DNA of 43,139 nucleotides, taken from positions 1-43,139 of the forward strand of contig PWNO01000311.1 of NCBI GenBank assembly GCA_003557765.1, given 5' to 3'. The notes below the pieces were generated by a model. It was not told where the DNA came from, did no database searches, and saw only the letters and a list, made by a program, of their open reading frames with translations. The translations under genes were made by a program, and so were the position numbers. This document shows positions 1 to 7,917 of the stretch, piece after piece. The stretch comes from Bacteroidales bacterium (GTDB lineage Bacteria; Bacteroidota; Bacteroidia; Bacteroidales; UBA7960). The stretch's first letter is position 1. Each line of letters starts with the position of its first letter.

Positions 1-435
1 CTATGCGAGATCAGCTCCAGGCTTTTTAGAAAGTTCTTGTCGTGCACCTTGGCTGCCGTGATCTTGATAAACCGTCCAACCGATTGCACTGCATCGATGA
101 GCATATGTACCTTCAGGCCACCTTTTTTCTTTCCATCTCCCTTGGGGTTGCGGCCAACCCCTTTGAGTATATCAGTAAAAAATTCGCTAAAATCGGACTA
201 TCCACACCCAAAGGAGTTGGCCTTTACCTCCGATTTTTGCTTCGCACCACGAATTTTTTCTGCCACACAGGCCTGCGGGCAAAGCCACGCCAGAAAATCA
301 CCACGCCCAAAGGACTTGGGTTTTTAAGTTAAACTAAACAAACGGATGGTGTTCGAATCGATCAATAAGACCTCTTTGAACGTTAAGCCAAAGGTCTGGC
401 TGTCCGACAAATTTTATTTCACTATTTTTATCCAT
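1..435 (-). pseudogene. Decayed IS4-type (DUF4372-like) transposase, N-terminal and central fragments
   Basis: Read on the minus strand, three collinear pieces of a DDE transposase are visible. A start codon at 435-433 opens MDKNSEIKFVGQP, the usual opening of this family. A second piece just downstream reads LTFKEVLLIDSNTIRLFS, with the first catalytic Asp in LLIDSN. A third piece near 175-1 reads FTDILKGVGRNPKG, then GDGKKKGGLKVHMLIDAV, and runs off the window edge. The first two pieces are in different frames and most of the N-terminal domain between them is missing, so there is an internal deletion. The second and third pieces are separated by a roughly 150-bp insertion. The gene cannot make a functional transposase. 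The family name rests on remembered motif similarity; the C-terminal part lies outside the window. Confidence 0.75.
177..325. repeat. Small structured insertion (MITE-like?) inside the transposase remnant
   Basis: About 150 bp of extra sequence splits the transposase between LFS and EFFTDILKG. It contains nested inverted repeats: AAAAAATTCG at 177-186 against CGAATTTTTT at 250-259, and AAAATCGGA at 189-197 against TCCGATTTT at 229-237. It also contains two direct copies of CCACRCCCAAAGGASTTGG, at 202-220 and 301-319, 99 bp apart with two mismatches. On the minus strand a TTTAG pentamer occurs at both junctions, as a target-site duplication would. The boundaries are approximate and I do not recognise the element. 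Confidence 0.5.
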
Positions 436-576
436 GTTGATGTTTGTTTTGTGGTAATTATAAACATACAACATGGGGGTGAATTCAAAATCGGCGAAGC
501 TAAACCTTTGTGGGAGTAGCCCCTATTTTTTCATCCGTAGAATTATAGTCGGAGACTACTGTTAAACAAATTACTT

Positions 577-3330
577 ATGGAGACGTATTGTAAACCCCTT
601 GTCCTGGCAATTTTTCTCAGTACCGCATTTCTAAATCCAATGCTTCAAACGGCCATCGGTCAAACCTTCCCTGAAATATCCTTTGGGGGGCATATCCTGC
701 AGGTTTTTCCCGCCGACCATAACACAAAGCTTCCCTGGGGACCAACGCACAGACCTGCCGGATCCCCAGAGCAAAATAATGGCCAGGAGAACACACAAAT
801 TATCATCATTGCTCTTGAAAATTGGAACCACGGCAGTTACGCTGCCAACATTTGTGCCAACTTGGATGCATATGGCTACACGGATTGGTACTTGCCTTCT
901 GCCTCAGAGTTTAAAGCCATGTATCAAAAACGGCACAAAATCGGGAACCTCGCAAACGCCTTTTACTGGACAAGCACCGAAGACAGATGGGGTGGCGATG
1001 CCCATGCCTTAAATCCTGAGTTTGGACAACTTGTTATGCAATCCAAGTTCAATCAAAACCTTGTGCGCTGCATACGAAGAGCCCAAAAGGGTGAAGCGAA
1101 CCCGGACCACTCTGTATACACAGAAGATCATTGTGAGCGCAGAAGCATAGGCCATGATCAATATGCCGGCTTAGATTATAAAGACGATTTCATGCCTATC
1201 GGTTACATTAATGAGCGTGTTTCTCAAATCAGCTTGCAAGATCCTGATTATGGCCATATACCTGTTTTTACTTATCATGGGGTACAAAGTGGCATCATTA
1301 AATATAATCGTACGGGCATAGAGCAGCTTCGTAACTATGAGAACAGAAAAGACTCATACAGCAGTGTTTTGCGTGCCATCGCATTGCAACCAGATTTTGA
1401 TGCATCAAGCCTGACTAATTTTTATCTGCCACTAATTTCTCCAAAAGAATTATTAGATGATGAAACCCTTGGATTCTTGGCAAATGTGGTATTTTCCACA
1501 ACCGACTTTTCGATTTCACTATCCAATCAAATAGCACAAATGGATTTACGTTATGTTAAATCTGTTGATGGATACACAAGGGCACTAAACAAAATGAAAA
1601 CACTGGGCAGGAAGCTTGACGGGGCTTCATTGAATAACCTTTCGACAGCACTTACTTATTTTTCCATCATCACCAACTCCGTCAGCGTCTGGAATGACGC
1701 GGCATACCTTGCTTCTTCAGCCGCCATGATCAACGCAGCCCAGATTGACATGGGACTTATCCGCTTACACCATCTGAAGTCGCTCAATATTATGAGTGAC
1801 CCAGCCTATAATGACGCCCTACGAGAAGTAATTTCCGAATTGGAGGCATTGCCGGAATCCTATTGGGAACGATTGTTTTTTAGCATCATGGATAACCAGG
1901 ATAAGCTTGTGTCAGGAGCTATTTCATTGGCCAACATAGCAACAGACATTAGTATTTTAATTAACTACAATCCCATTTCAGGTTGGATAAAGGCGGGGTT
2001 GTTTGCCATGCAAACGTATCACTTGATCACTGAGTGGCGTGAAAACTTCAGACAGTTAACTTGTGCGGCAACAATTTATATGAACATGAGTAACCTTGGT
2101 GAAAGGCATTACAAATTAGAAGACGAGGAGGTTATGGATTACGCTTCATTGCTGTATTTTAGGGGTATGAAAACAATGACCGACAACCCCTATATGCATG
2201 CATGGGATTTTTTGGATCGGGACAGAAGAGCGTTTCGGATTAAGTTTACTGCAGAATATGAAAATGTATACGAGAATATCACACTAAAACGGATAAACCG
2301 TATCATGAACTGTATACACACGCAGATGTTTTCCGTGGACAATGAAATCACGGAAGAGTATGATGACCCGTTGGAACAATTAAGTTTTAAATCCCTTCCT
2401 TTAACCTTTCGACACATCCTAAAAAGCGATTACAGCAACAATCCATGCCTGGCAGGGGATAACTTATGGGCTGGCGACGGCCCATATTATAGGATTATCA
2501 TCCAAAACAAACAGATTGACCTTTATATGGTTTGGCTTGTTGGCTGCCCCAACACCAGGGGAAGGGGGCAAATCGTTGTTTTTGATGATGTTGTTAACCA
2601 GGTTGTTGGAAGCTATTTCGGTTCCCAAGTCACCGGTGGGCAACCTGAGATAGAACTAATCCAAAGCAAAAATGACCATTACCCGGTTATAAGAATTGGT
2701 TCGGGGCGATCTCATGACCTTACACTTGAATCAACCACCAACATCAAAAACCAACAAACGGGTTATTTCAAAGATCTGCGTGATAATCAGACATATAAAT
2801 GGGTTAAGATCGGCAACCAATTGTGGATGGCGGAGAATTTAAATTATACAACAGGCACTAGCAATACATTTACTGATGATGCCTGGGGTGGTTCAAATTT
2901 GCAGAATGGTGTTGCCTGTTATGAAAACAATCCAAAAAACTGTGAAAAATACGGACATTTATATAATTTCTATGTTGCAAGATATGCTTGCCCTCCCGGC
3001 TGGCATTTACCAACCAAAGAAGATATGTCGCGATTCATAAAGCATAACAATGAGTTTTCGACGCTTGAAGAACCTTCAGAATCGAAATGGAACTTTTTAA
3101 ATAGTATTAGAACGCAGCTTGCAGGCTCCCACTCTTATTATGGAGGATTTTCTGACATAGAATCTTCAGTCAGCTTCTGGACGTCGGAAGCCATAATATT
3201 TCGTTTTGCACCATCTGACTCTGACGTGACAACTTATTATGATTCACAATCTACAGAAATTGTTGAGGGATGGGACTCATTAGGCATTTCTGTACGTTGT
3301 GTAAAACATTCACAAGCTACTAGAGAATAG
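577..3330 (+). CDS. Large exported protein with N-terminal DUF1566-like and C-terminal FISUMP domains
   Basis: 917 aa with an N-terminal hydrophobic signal (about residues 8-28, ending near AIGQ), so it is probably exported. Residues about 85-165 resemble a DUF1566/FISUMP-type lectin-like fold: GYTDWYLPSASEF, then FYWTSTED, then VRCIRRA. Residues about 170-720 form a long, mostly helical region I cannot assign. From about residue 725 a classic Fibrobacter succinogenes major paralogous (FISUMP) domain follows: KWVKIGNQLWMAENLNY, CPPGWHLPTKEDM, SFWTSEA and the closing GISVRCVK. FISUMP domains are common in surface proteins of Bacteroidota and Fibrobacterota; the molecular role is unknown. The two related folds flank an unrelated core. 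It stands alone between an IS remnant and the threonine-synthase-like gene. No typical Shine-Dalgarno precedes the ATG, as is normal in this phylum. Confidence 0.8.
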   Translation: METYCKPLVLAIFLSTAFLNPMLQTAIGQTFPEISFGGHILQVFPADHNTKLPWGPTHRPAGSPEQNNGQENTQIIIIALENWNHGSYAANICANLDAYGYTDWYLPSASEFKAMYQKRHKIGNLANAFYWTSTEDRWGGDAHALNPEFGQLVMQSKFNQNLVRCIRRAQKGEANPDHSVYTEDHCERRSIGHDQYAGLDYKDDFMPIGYINERVSQISLQDPDYGHIPVFTYHGVQSGIIKYNRTGIEQLRNYENRKDSYSSVLRAIALQPDFDASSLTNFYLPLISPKELLDDETLGFLANVVFSTTDFSISLSNQIAQMDLRYVKSVDGYTRALNKMKTLGRKLDGASLNNLSTALTYFSIITNSVSVWNDAAYLASSAAMINAAQIDMGLIRLHHLKSLNIMSDPAYNDALREVISELEALPESYWERLFFSIMDNQDKLVSGAISLANIATDISILINYNPISGWIKAGLFAMQTYHLITEWRENFRQLTCAATIYMNMSNLGERHYKLEDEEVMDYASLLYFRGMKTMTDNPYMHAWDFLDRDRRAFRIKFTAEYENVYENITLKRINRIMNCIHTQMFSVDNEITEEYDDPLEQLSFKSLPLTFRHILKSDYSNNPCLAGDNLWAGDGPYYRIIIQNKQIDLYMVWLVGCPNTRGRGQIVVFDDVVNQVVGSYFGSQVTGGQPEIELIQSKNDHYPVIRIGSGRSHDLTLESTTNIKNQQTGYFKDLRDNQTYKWVKIGNQLWMAENLNYTTGTSNTFTDDAWGGSNLQNGVACYENNPKNCEKYGHLYNFYVARYACPPGWHLPTKEDMSRFIKHNNEFSTLEEPSESKWNFLNSIRTQLAGSHSYYGGFSDIESSVSFWTSEAIIFRFAPSDSDVTTYYDSQSTEIVEGWDSLGISVRCVKHSQATRE

Positions 3331-3668
3331 CTGTTTAGAGATTTTTATAATGTATTTAACTTTGAATTGAAAGGGTGCGTAAAAATATTGTAAATCAGAA
3401 AGTCGGAGTTCATGAGAAAAAAATTTATATGGATAAAGGAAAGCTCATCAAACACCTTGGCTATAAATTATCCAGATCAGAACATTAACAATTACACTTT
3501 AAGGACACGATGGACAAGCCCATCTCATATACAATAATACAAAAAAGAACTAGCTGTTCAAAATAATCGCTCAAAATACTTCCTGCAATTAATCAAGAAT
3601 CTGAAAAACTCAAACGGTTTGCCCAAATTTTCATAAATTGGCAAAACATCCAAAGAACAAGAGTTGAT
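3331..3668. other. Intergenic gap, AT-rich, no gene seen
   Basis: 338 bp of AT-rich sequence between the FISUMP protein and the threonine-synthase-like gene. I see no convincing small ORF, RNA gene or strong hairpin terminator. Presumably it holds the promoter of the downstream gene, but no clear TAnnTTTG box stands out. Confidence 0.4.
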
Positions 3669-4922
3669 ATGGCAAAGCCAAATGCGTTTTTTTTCTCTTG
3701 TGTTGATTGCAACCAACAATATGATGTATCAGGGGAGTTATTATACTTGTGTCCGGATTGCAGCAGCAACAACAGCATCAACAAGCCTCCCTCAGGGGTG
3801 CTGAAGACCCATTACCACTATGACGACATCAAAAAGCGCGTGTCCGGCTTCTCAAATCTTAAAAAAAATGGCTACTTAGACCTGTTACCTGTCCAATCAG
3901 CTGATAGCTTCCCGGCGCTTCGTATCGGAAACACACCCCTATACCGGTTTTCTGAAATAGATGATCAATCGCTTCCTTATAGTTTATATATCAAAGACGA
4001 CAGCCAAAACCCCACTTTCTCCTACAAAGACAGGGCATCTGCACTGGTATCGGCCTATGCTAAAGAAAACGGGATCGATACCATCGTGGCAGCTTCCACG
4101 GGCAATGCAGGCTCATCCATCGCAGGGGTTTGCGCGTCGCAAGGGCAAAAGGCAGTGGTGTTGGTGCCTCATACGGCACCCGAGGCCAAAGTGAGCCAGA
4201 TCATGATGTACGGCGCGCAGATACTGCCGGTAAAAGGCACATACGACCAGGCCTTTGACCTCAGTATAGCCCTTTCTGAAAAATATGGATGGTATAACAG
4301 GAACACCGGGTACAACCCGCTGACCATTGAAGGGAAAAAAACCGCCGCTTTTGAGCTTTTTGACCAGATGCAGGGCAAGGAGATGGACAGGATCTTTGTC
4401 TCCGTGGGCGATGGTGTAATCATCTCCGGCATCTATAAGGGATTTGAAGACCTGGTAAAACTCGGCTTCATGGAAAAGGTGCCGGTCATTGTGGCCGTCC
4501 AGGCGGAAAAAAGCGATAACCTGGTGCGAAACATGGATTCAGATACTTTTGAGGCCAAAGCAAGTAGCACGATGGCCGACTCCATCTCCGTGGATGTACC
4601 ACGCAATTTCAACATGGCCAAAAAGTTTCTTCAGACATATGGTGGAGAATGGCTCAGTGTAAGCGATGAGGAGATCATGGAGGCTGCCGCAGTAATGGCG
4701 CGCAGCACGGGCATCTTTGCAGAACCAGCAGCAGCTGCTGCCTTTGCAGGATTACTCAGATATGAAAGGGATGACAAACTCCCCACCGGGTCCAACAATG
4801 TGGTGATGTCTACCGGAAGTGGGCTGAAAGATTTGAAAGCCCTCAGGGGGGCGTTGGAAGTGCCGGAGGATGTGGAGCCAACGTTGCAGGCGGTGGAAGA
4901 GAGAGTAAGAAGTAGGAAGTAA
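3669..4922 (+). CDS. Threonine synthase-like PLP enzyme with N-terminal zinc-ribbon
   Basis: 417 aa, fold-type II PLP enzyme. Residues 11-31 carry two cysteine pairs (C11/C14 and C28/C31) forming a zinc-ribbon-like knuckle seen in many threonine synthases. SYKDRAS gives the PLP-binding lysine K120, and STGNAGSS near residue 143 is the phosphate-holding loop. A late GSGLKDLKA motif fits the family. Threonine synthase converts O-phosphohomoserine to threonine. However, the gene stands beside a xanthine dehydrogenase-type hydroxylase and an SsnA homologue, not beside thrA/thrB. In E. coli a related fold-type II enzyme (YgeX, diaminopropionate ammonia-lyase) lies in the ssnA/xdhD region, so a catabolic ammonia-lyase role is possible. 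The last five codons (VRSRK) and the stop are encoded by a heptamer repeat array starting at 4904, so the native C-terminus may have been altered. Confidence 0.8.
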   Translation: MAKPNAFFFSCVDCNQQYDVSGELLYLCPDCSSNNSINKPPSGVLKTHYHYDDIKKRVSGFSNLKKNGYLDLLPVQSADSFPALRIGNTPLYRFSEIDDQSLPYSLYIKDDSQNPTFSYKDRASALVSAYAKENGIDTIVAASTGNAGSSIAGVCASQGQKAVVLVPHTAPEAKVSQIMMYGAQILPVKGTYDQAFDLSIALSEKYGWYNRNTGYNPLTIEGKKTAAFELFDQMQGKEMDRIFVSVGDGVIISGIYKGFEDLVKLGFMEKVPVIVAVQAEKSDNLVRNMDSDTFEAKASSTMADSISVDVPRNFNMAKKFLQTYGGEWLSVSDEEIMEAAAVMARSTGIFAEPAAAAAFAGLLRYERDDKLPTGSNNVVMSTGSGLKDLKALRGALEVPEDVEPTLQAVEERVRSRK

Positions 4923-4973
4923 GTAGCAAATAGTAAGAAGTAGGCAGTAGGCAGTAAAAAGTAAGAAGTAAGA
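4904..4973. repeat. Heptamer tandem array, consensus AGTARRN, 10 units
   Basis: Ten contiguous 7-bp units read AGTAAGA, AGTAGGA, AGTAAGT, AGCAAAT, AGTAAGA, AGTAGGC, AGTAGGC, AGTAAAA, AGTAAGA, AGTAAGA. The array begins inside the preceding gene; its third unit carries the TAA stop at 4920-4922. A second array of the same family lies at 7695-7750. Confidence 0.9.
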
Positions 4974-4994
4974 AGAAGATGTTAAAACCTAAAG

Positions 4995-5036
4995 CCAGTG
5001 GATAGGTCAAACCAGTGGACAGGTTAAGCCCTGTCC
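4995..5036. repeat. Two 16-bp direct repeats, the second ending in a hairpin
   Basis: CCAGTGGATAGGTCAA (4995-5010) and CCAGTGGACAGGTTAA (5012-5027) are direct repeats with two mismatches and a 17-bp period. The second copy overlaps a perfect hairpin, GGACAGG (5017-5023), loop TTAAGC, CCTGTCC (5030-5036). It sits 23 bp before the hydroxylase start codon, so it would lie in that leader. Confidence 0.8.
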
Positions 5037-5058
5037 CTACAAAATTTAAACCAATTCT

Positions 5059-7617
5059 ATGATAACCTTTACAGTCAACGGCACAAAACATCATTACGAT
5101 GGCAATGCGGAAGCCTTGCTCCTGCCCTGGTTGCGGAACGAGCTGCACATCACTTCGCCCAAGGACGGCTGTTCGGGCGAGGGCAGTTGCGGGGCCTGCA
5201 CCATTGAAGTAGACGGGAGGCCAAAACTGGCGTGCCGCACCCGGTTTAAAAGCCTGAATGGAGCTAAAATCGTGACCACCGAAGGACTGCCGCAAGATTT
5301 CCGCACCATGATCGGACACATGTTTGCCAAACACGGTGCTGTGCAATGTGGTTTCTGCACACCGGGCTTCATTATGCGCAGCAGAAAACTCTTCGAACTA
5401 AAGCGACGCCCCACCAGGGAAGAGATCGTAAAAGCCATCAATCCGAACATCTGTCGTTGCACCGGCTACATCAAGATCATTGAGGCCATTGAGCGGGCTC
5501 TTGATCACAAGGACCAAAAAACAGCGAGTGTATCTGACGCAGCCGTGGGTCAACGCTGGCCGAAATACCAGGCAGTGGAAACCGCCCTGGGCGAACGTCC
5601 TTTTGTGGATGATCTCTTTTTCGATGGGATGGCATATGGCGCCCTGCGTTTTAGCGATCACCCCAAGGCCAAAGTGCTATCGGTCGACACCCGCCCTGCA
5701 TCCGCCATGGAAGGCGTGATCCGCATTTTTACCGCCGATGACATCCCGGGCAAGCGATATAACGGCCTGATATTCGACGACTGGCCACTGATGATCAAGA
5801 CGGGTGAAACAACACGCTGCATTAGTGACGTGGTCGCAGGGGTGGTAGCCGAATCGGAGGAGCAGGCCAGGAAGGCCGCCGCTGCAATTCAGGTAGAATA
5901 CAAAGTGCTGGAGCCTGTATGTGATCCCGAAGAAGCCCTTCAACCTGATGCCCCGGAAGTTCATCCAGGCAAGCCCAACCTTCTGGAATCGGCCAGGATT
6001 GCCTCAGGTGACATGAAAGCAGCGTTTCGTGATGCCGCCTTTGTATCTGAAGCCCGCTTCTCCACCCCTTTCATCGAACACGCATTCATGGAAACGGAAT
6101 GTGCAGCAGCGCTACCCGAAGGAGAGGGAGTGCACCTTTACAGCCAGGGCCAGGGAGTATACGTAGACCGCAAGCAGGTGGCCGCCATCCTCGACCTGGA
6201 TGAAAAAGATGTCAGGGTGACGCAGGTGTCCAATGGCGGAGGTTTTGGAGGAAAAGAGGATCTCAGTGTCCAGGGACATGCCAGCCTGTTTGCCTATTTG
6301 CTTAAAAAACCCGTTAAGGTACACCTGACCAGGGAAGAGTCCATTCGCATGCATCCCAAACGCCATGCAGTCAAGATGGACATGAAACTGGCCTGCGATC
6401 AGCAAGGGAGGCTTACTGCGCTGAAGCTGCGTGCGACAGGAGACACCGGGGCATATGCATCTGTGGGAACCAAGGTGATGGAAAGGGTTGTCGGGCATGC
6501 CACCGGGGCGTATGTGGTTCCCAATGTGGAAATCACCTCAGATACCGTATATACCAACAACATCCCAACCGGTGCCATGCGGGGCTTTGGGGTGCCGCAG
6601 GTGGTTTTTGCCATTGAAGCTTGCATCGATGACCTCTGCAAAAAAGGCGGTTTCGACCGCTGGCAGATAAGATATGACAATGCCCTGCACGATGGTGCCA
6701 GGACGGCCACAGGGCAAAAACTGGAAGGCGTGGGCTTGCGCGAATGCCTGCTGGCGGTAAAAGATGACTTCCAGAAAGCCAGATACGCCGGTATCGCCTG
6801 TGCCATAAAAAATTCGGGAGTAGGCAATGCCATGACCGACGAAAGTGGTGTCAAAATCGAATTTTGCCGCCCGGAAAAAGTGATCATCCATCATGGTTGG
6901 ACAGAAATGGGACAAGGGATACACACCATGGCCATCCAAACCCTGCACCAGGAAACCGGGATCAGCCCTGCTATCATTGAGGTACAGGCAGACACCCGGT
7001 ATGACGTCCCGACCGGGATGACCACGTCCTCCAGGGGCACGGCCCTTCTTGGTAACGCCATTCTCGATGTGGCAGACAGGATCCGGAAAGACCTGCCTTT
7101 CGAAAAAAACAGGAACAGCATTCCTGAAAAGCTGAAAGGAAAGATATACCGTGGTCAATACGTCTGCGACTGGACAAACAAACCCGGGGACAAGGCAAGA
7201 GATCCCAAAATTCATTTTGCATACGGTTATGCCGCCCAGGTGGCCATTCTTGATGAAGCTGGGAATGTTAGCAAGGTAATTGCTGCCCATGATGCCGGAA
7301 AGATCATGAACCCCACCCTTTTTGAAGGACAGATCGAGGGTTCCGTGCATATGGGCCTGGGTTATGCCCTGCAGGAAGACCTGAAAATGAAGAAAGGGGT
7401 ACCTTTGAGTTTCAAATACAAAGACCTGGGAATCCTCCGTGCCAAAGAGATGCCACCGGTAAAAGTCATTGGCGTGGAAGCTAAAGACCCGCATGGACCA
7501 TATGGCGCCAAGGGCATTGGGGAGATCGGCATGGTACCTACAGCCGCCGCCGTGGCCAATGCGTATTCGACATATGATGGAGATATGAAAACATGCCTGC
7601 CGTTGAAACGGGGTTAA
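5059..7617 (+). CDS. Fused Fe-S/molybdopterin hydroxylase, xanthine dehydrogenase type (possibly selenium-dependent)
   Basis: 852 aa, a fusion of the 2Fe-2S subunit and the molybdopterin-binding subunit. Cysteines C38, C44, C47 and C59 bind the plant-type 2Fe-2S cluster; C97, C100 (CGFCTPG), C132 and C134 (CRCTGY) bind the second. From about residue 165 come the hammerhead domain and the molybdenum-cofactor domains, with GGGFGGKE (393-400), AMRGFG (about 506-511), GWTEMGQG (613-620) and GIGEIG with the catalytic Glu E822. No FAD domain is present, so electrons must go to a separate acceptor. Length and fused order resemble the Desulfovibrio aldehyde oxidoreductase and the selenium-dependent xanthine dehydrogenase family (TIGR03311, from memory). 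The following ssnA homologue supports purine or N-heterocycle hydroxylation. Selenium use cannot be seen from the sequence, and no maturation genes are in the window. Heptamer arrays lie on both sides. Confidence 0.85.
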   Translation: MITFTVNGTKHHYDGNAEALLLPWLRNELHITSPKDGCSGEGSCGACTIEVDGRPKLACRTRFKSLNGAKIVTTEGLPQDFRTMIGHMFAKHGAVQCGFCTPGFIMRSRKLFELKRRPTREEIVKAINPNICRCTGYIKIIEAIERALDHKDQKTASVSDAAVGQRWPKYQAVETALGERPFVDDLFFDGMAYGALRFSDHPKAKVLSVDTRPASAMEGVIRIFTADDIPGKRYNGLIFDDWPLMIKTGETTRCISDVVAGVVAESEEQARKAAAAIQVEYKVLEPVCDPEEALQPDAPEVHPGKPNLLESARIASGDMKAAFRDAAFVSEARFSTPFIEHAFMETECAAALPEGEGVHLYSQGQGVYVDRKQVAAILDLDEKDVRVTQVSNGGGFGGKEDLSVQGHASLFAYLLKKPVKVHLTREESIRMHPKRHAVKMDMKLACDQQGRLTALKLRATGDTGAYASVGTKVMERVVGHATGAYVVPNVEITSDTVYTNNIPTGAMRGFGVPQVVFAIEACIDDLCKKGGFDRWQIRYDNALHDGARTATGQKLEGVGLRECLLAVKDDFQKARYAGIACAIKNSGVGNAMTDESGVKIEFCRPEKVIIHHGWTEMGQGIHTMAIQTLHQETGISPAIIEVQADTRYDVPTGMTTSSRGTALLGNAILDVADRIRKDLPFEKNRNSIPEKLKGKIYRGQYVCDWTNKPGDKARDPKIHFAYGYAAQVAILDEAGNVSKVIAAHDAGKIMNPTLFEGQIEGSVHMGLGYALQEDLKMKKGVPLSFKYKDLGILRAKEMPPVKVIGVEAKDPHGPYGAKGIGEIGMVPTAAAVANAYSTYDGDMKTCLPLKRG

Positions 7618-7917
7618 TGTTTGACTTTGGAATATGCAGTAAGTAAGTACCGTAGCTGCAGCACTTGGGCTGCGGAAATGGTCTTGGCACTGGCAGTAAG
7701 AAGCAGGAAGTAAGAAGTAGGCAGTATGAAGTAAACAGAAAAAAGTAAGAAGATAGTGCGATCGTCTGCGAAGACTTTTGAAATCCTCTGCGAGAAACTT
7801 GCCAGTCTTATTTGCCTGGTATAACTGCATGATTTTTCCTTGCGATTTTTTGCGTATCTTTTACTTTGCGTTCTTAGCGAGGGAAAAAATACATACACTT
7901 GAAAACAAAATTGTTCT
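7618..7917. other. Intergenic gap with heptamer repeat array
   Basis: 300 bp between the hydroxylase and ssnA-like genes. It contains the heptamer array at 7695-7750, two short TCTGCGA repeats near 7760-7795, and a TTTGCG/CTTTGCG-rich stretch before the start codon. No ORF or clear terminator is seen. Confidence 0.5.
7695..7750. repeat. Second AGTARRN heptamer array, 8 units
   Basis: Contiguous 7-bp units: AGTAAGA, AGCAGGA, AGTAAGA, AGTAGGC, AGTATGA, AGTAAAC, AGAAAAA, AGTAAGA. This is the same family as the array at 4904-4973 and in the same orientation, so the two arrays bracket the hydroxylase gene. Confidence 0.88.

Noticed and set aside
37..332. Plus-strand 96-codon frames at the left edge
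   Set aside because: They are shadows of the minus-strand transposase remnant, which carries recognisable DDE motifs.
4843..5346. Minus-strand reading frame across the thrC-like 3' end and hydroxylase 5' end
   Set aside because: It reads through the heptamer array, giving low-complexity CLLPTSYYLLLTSY sequence, and overlaps two well-supported genes.
6538..7830. 430-codon minus-strand reading frame opposite the hydroxylase
   Set aside because: The plus strand encodes a protein with all hydroxylase motifs; the antisense frame has no recognisable domain and includes repeat-derived Leu-Leu-Pro-Thr-Ser runs.
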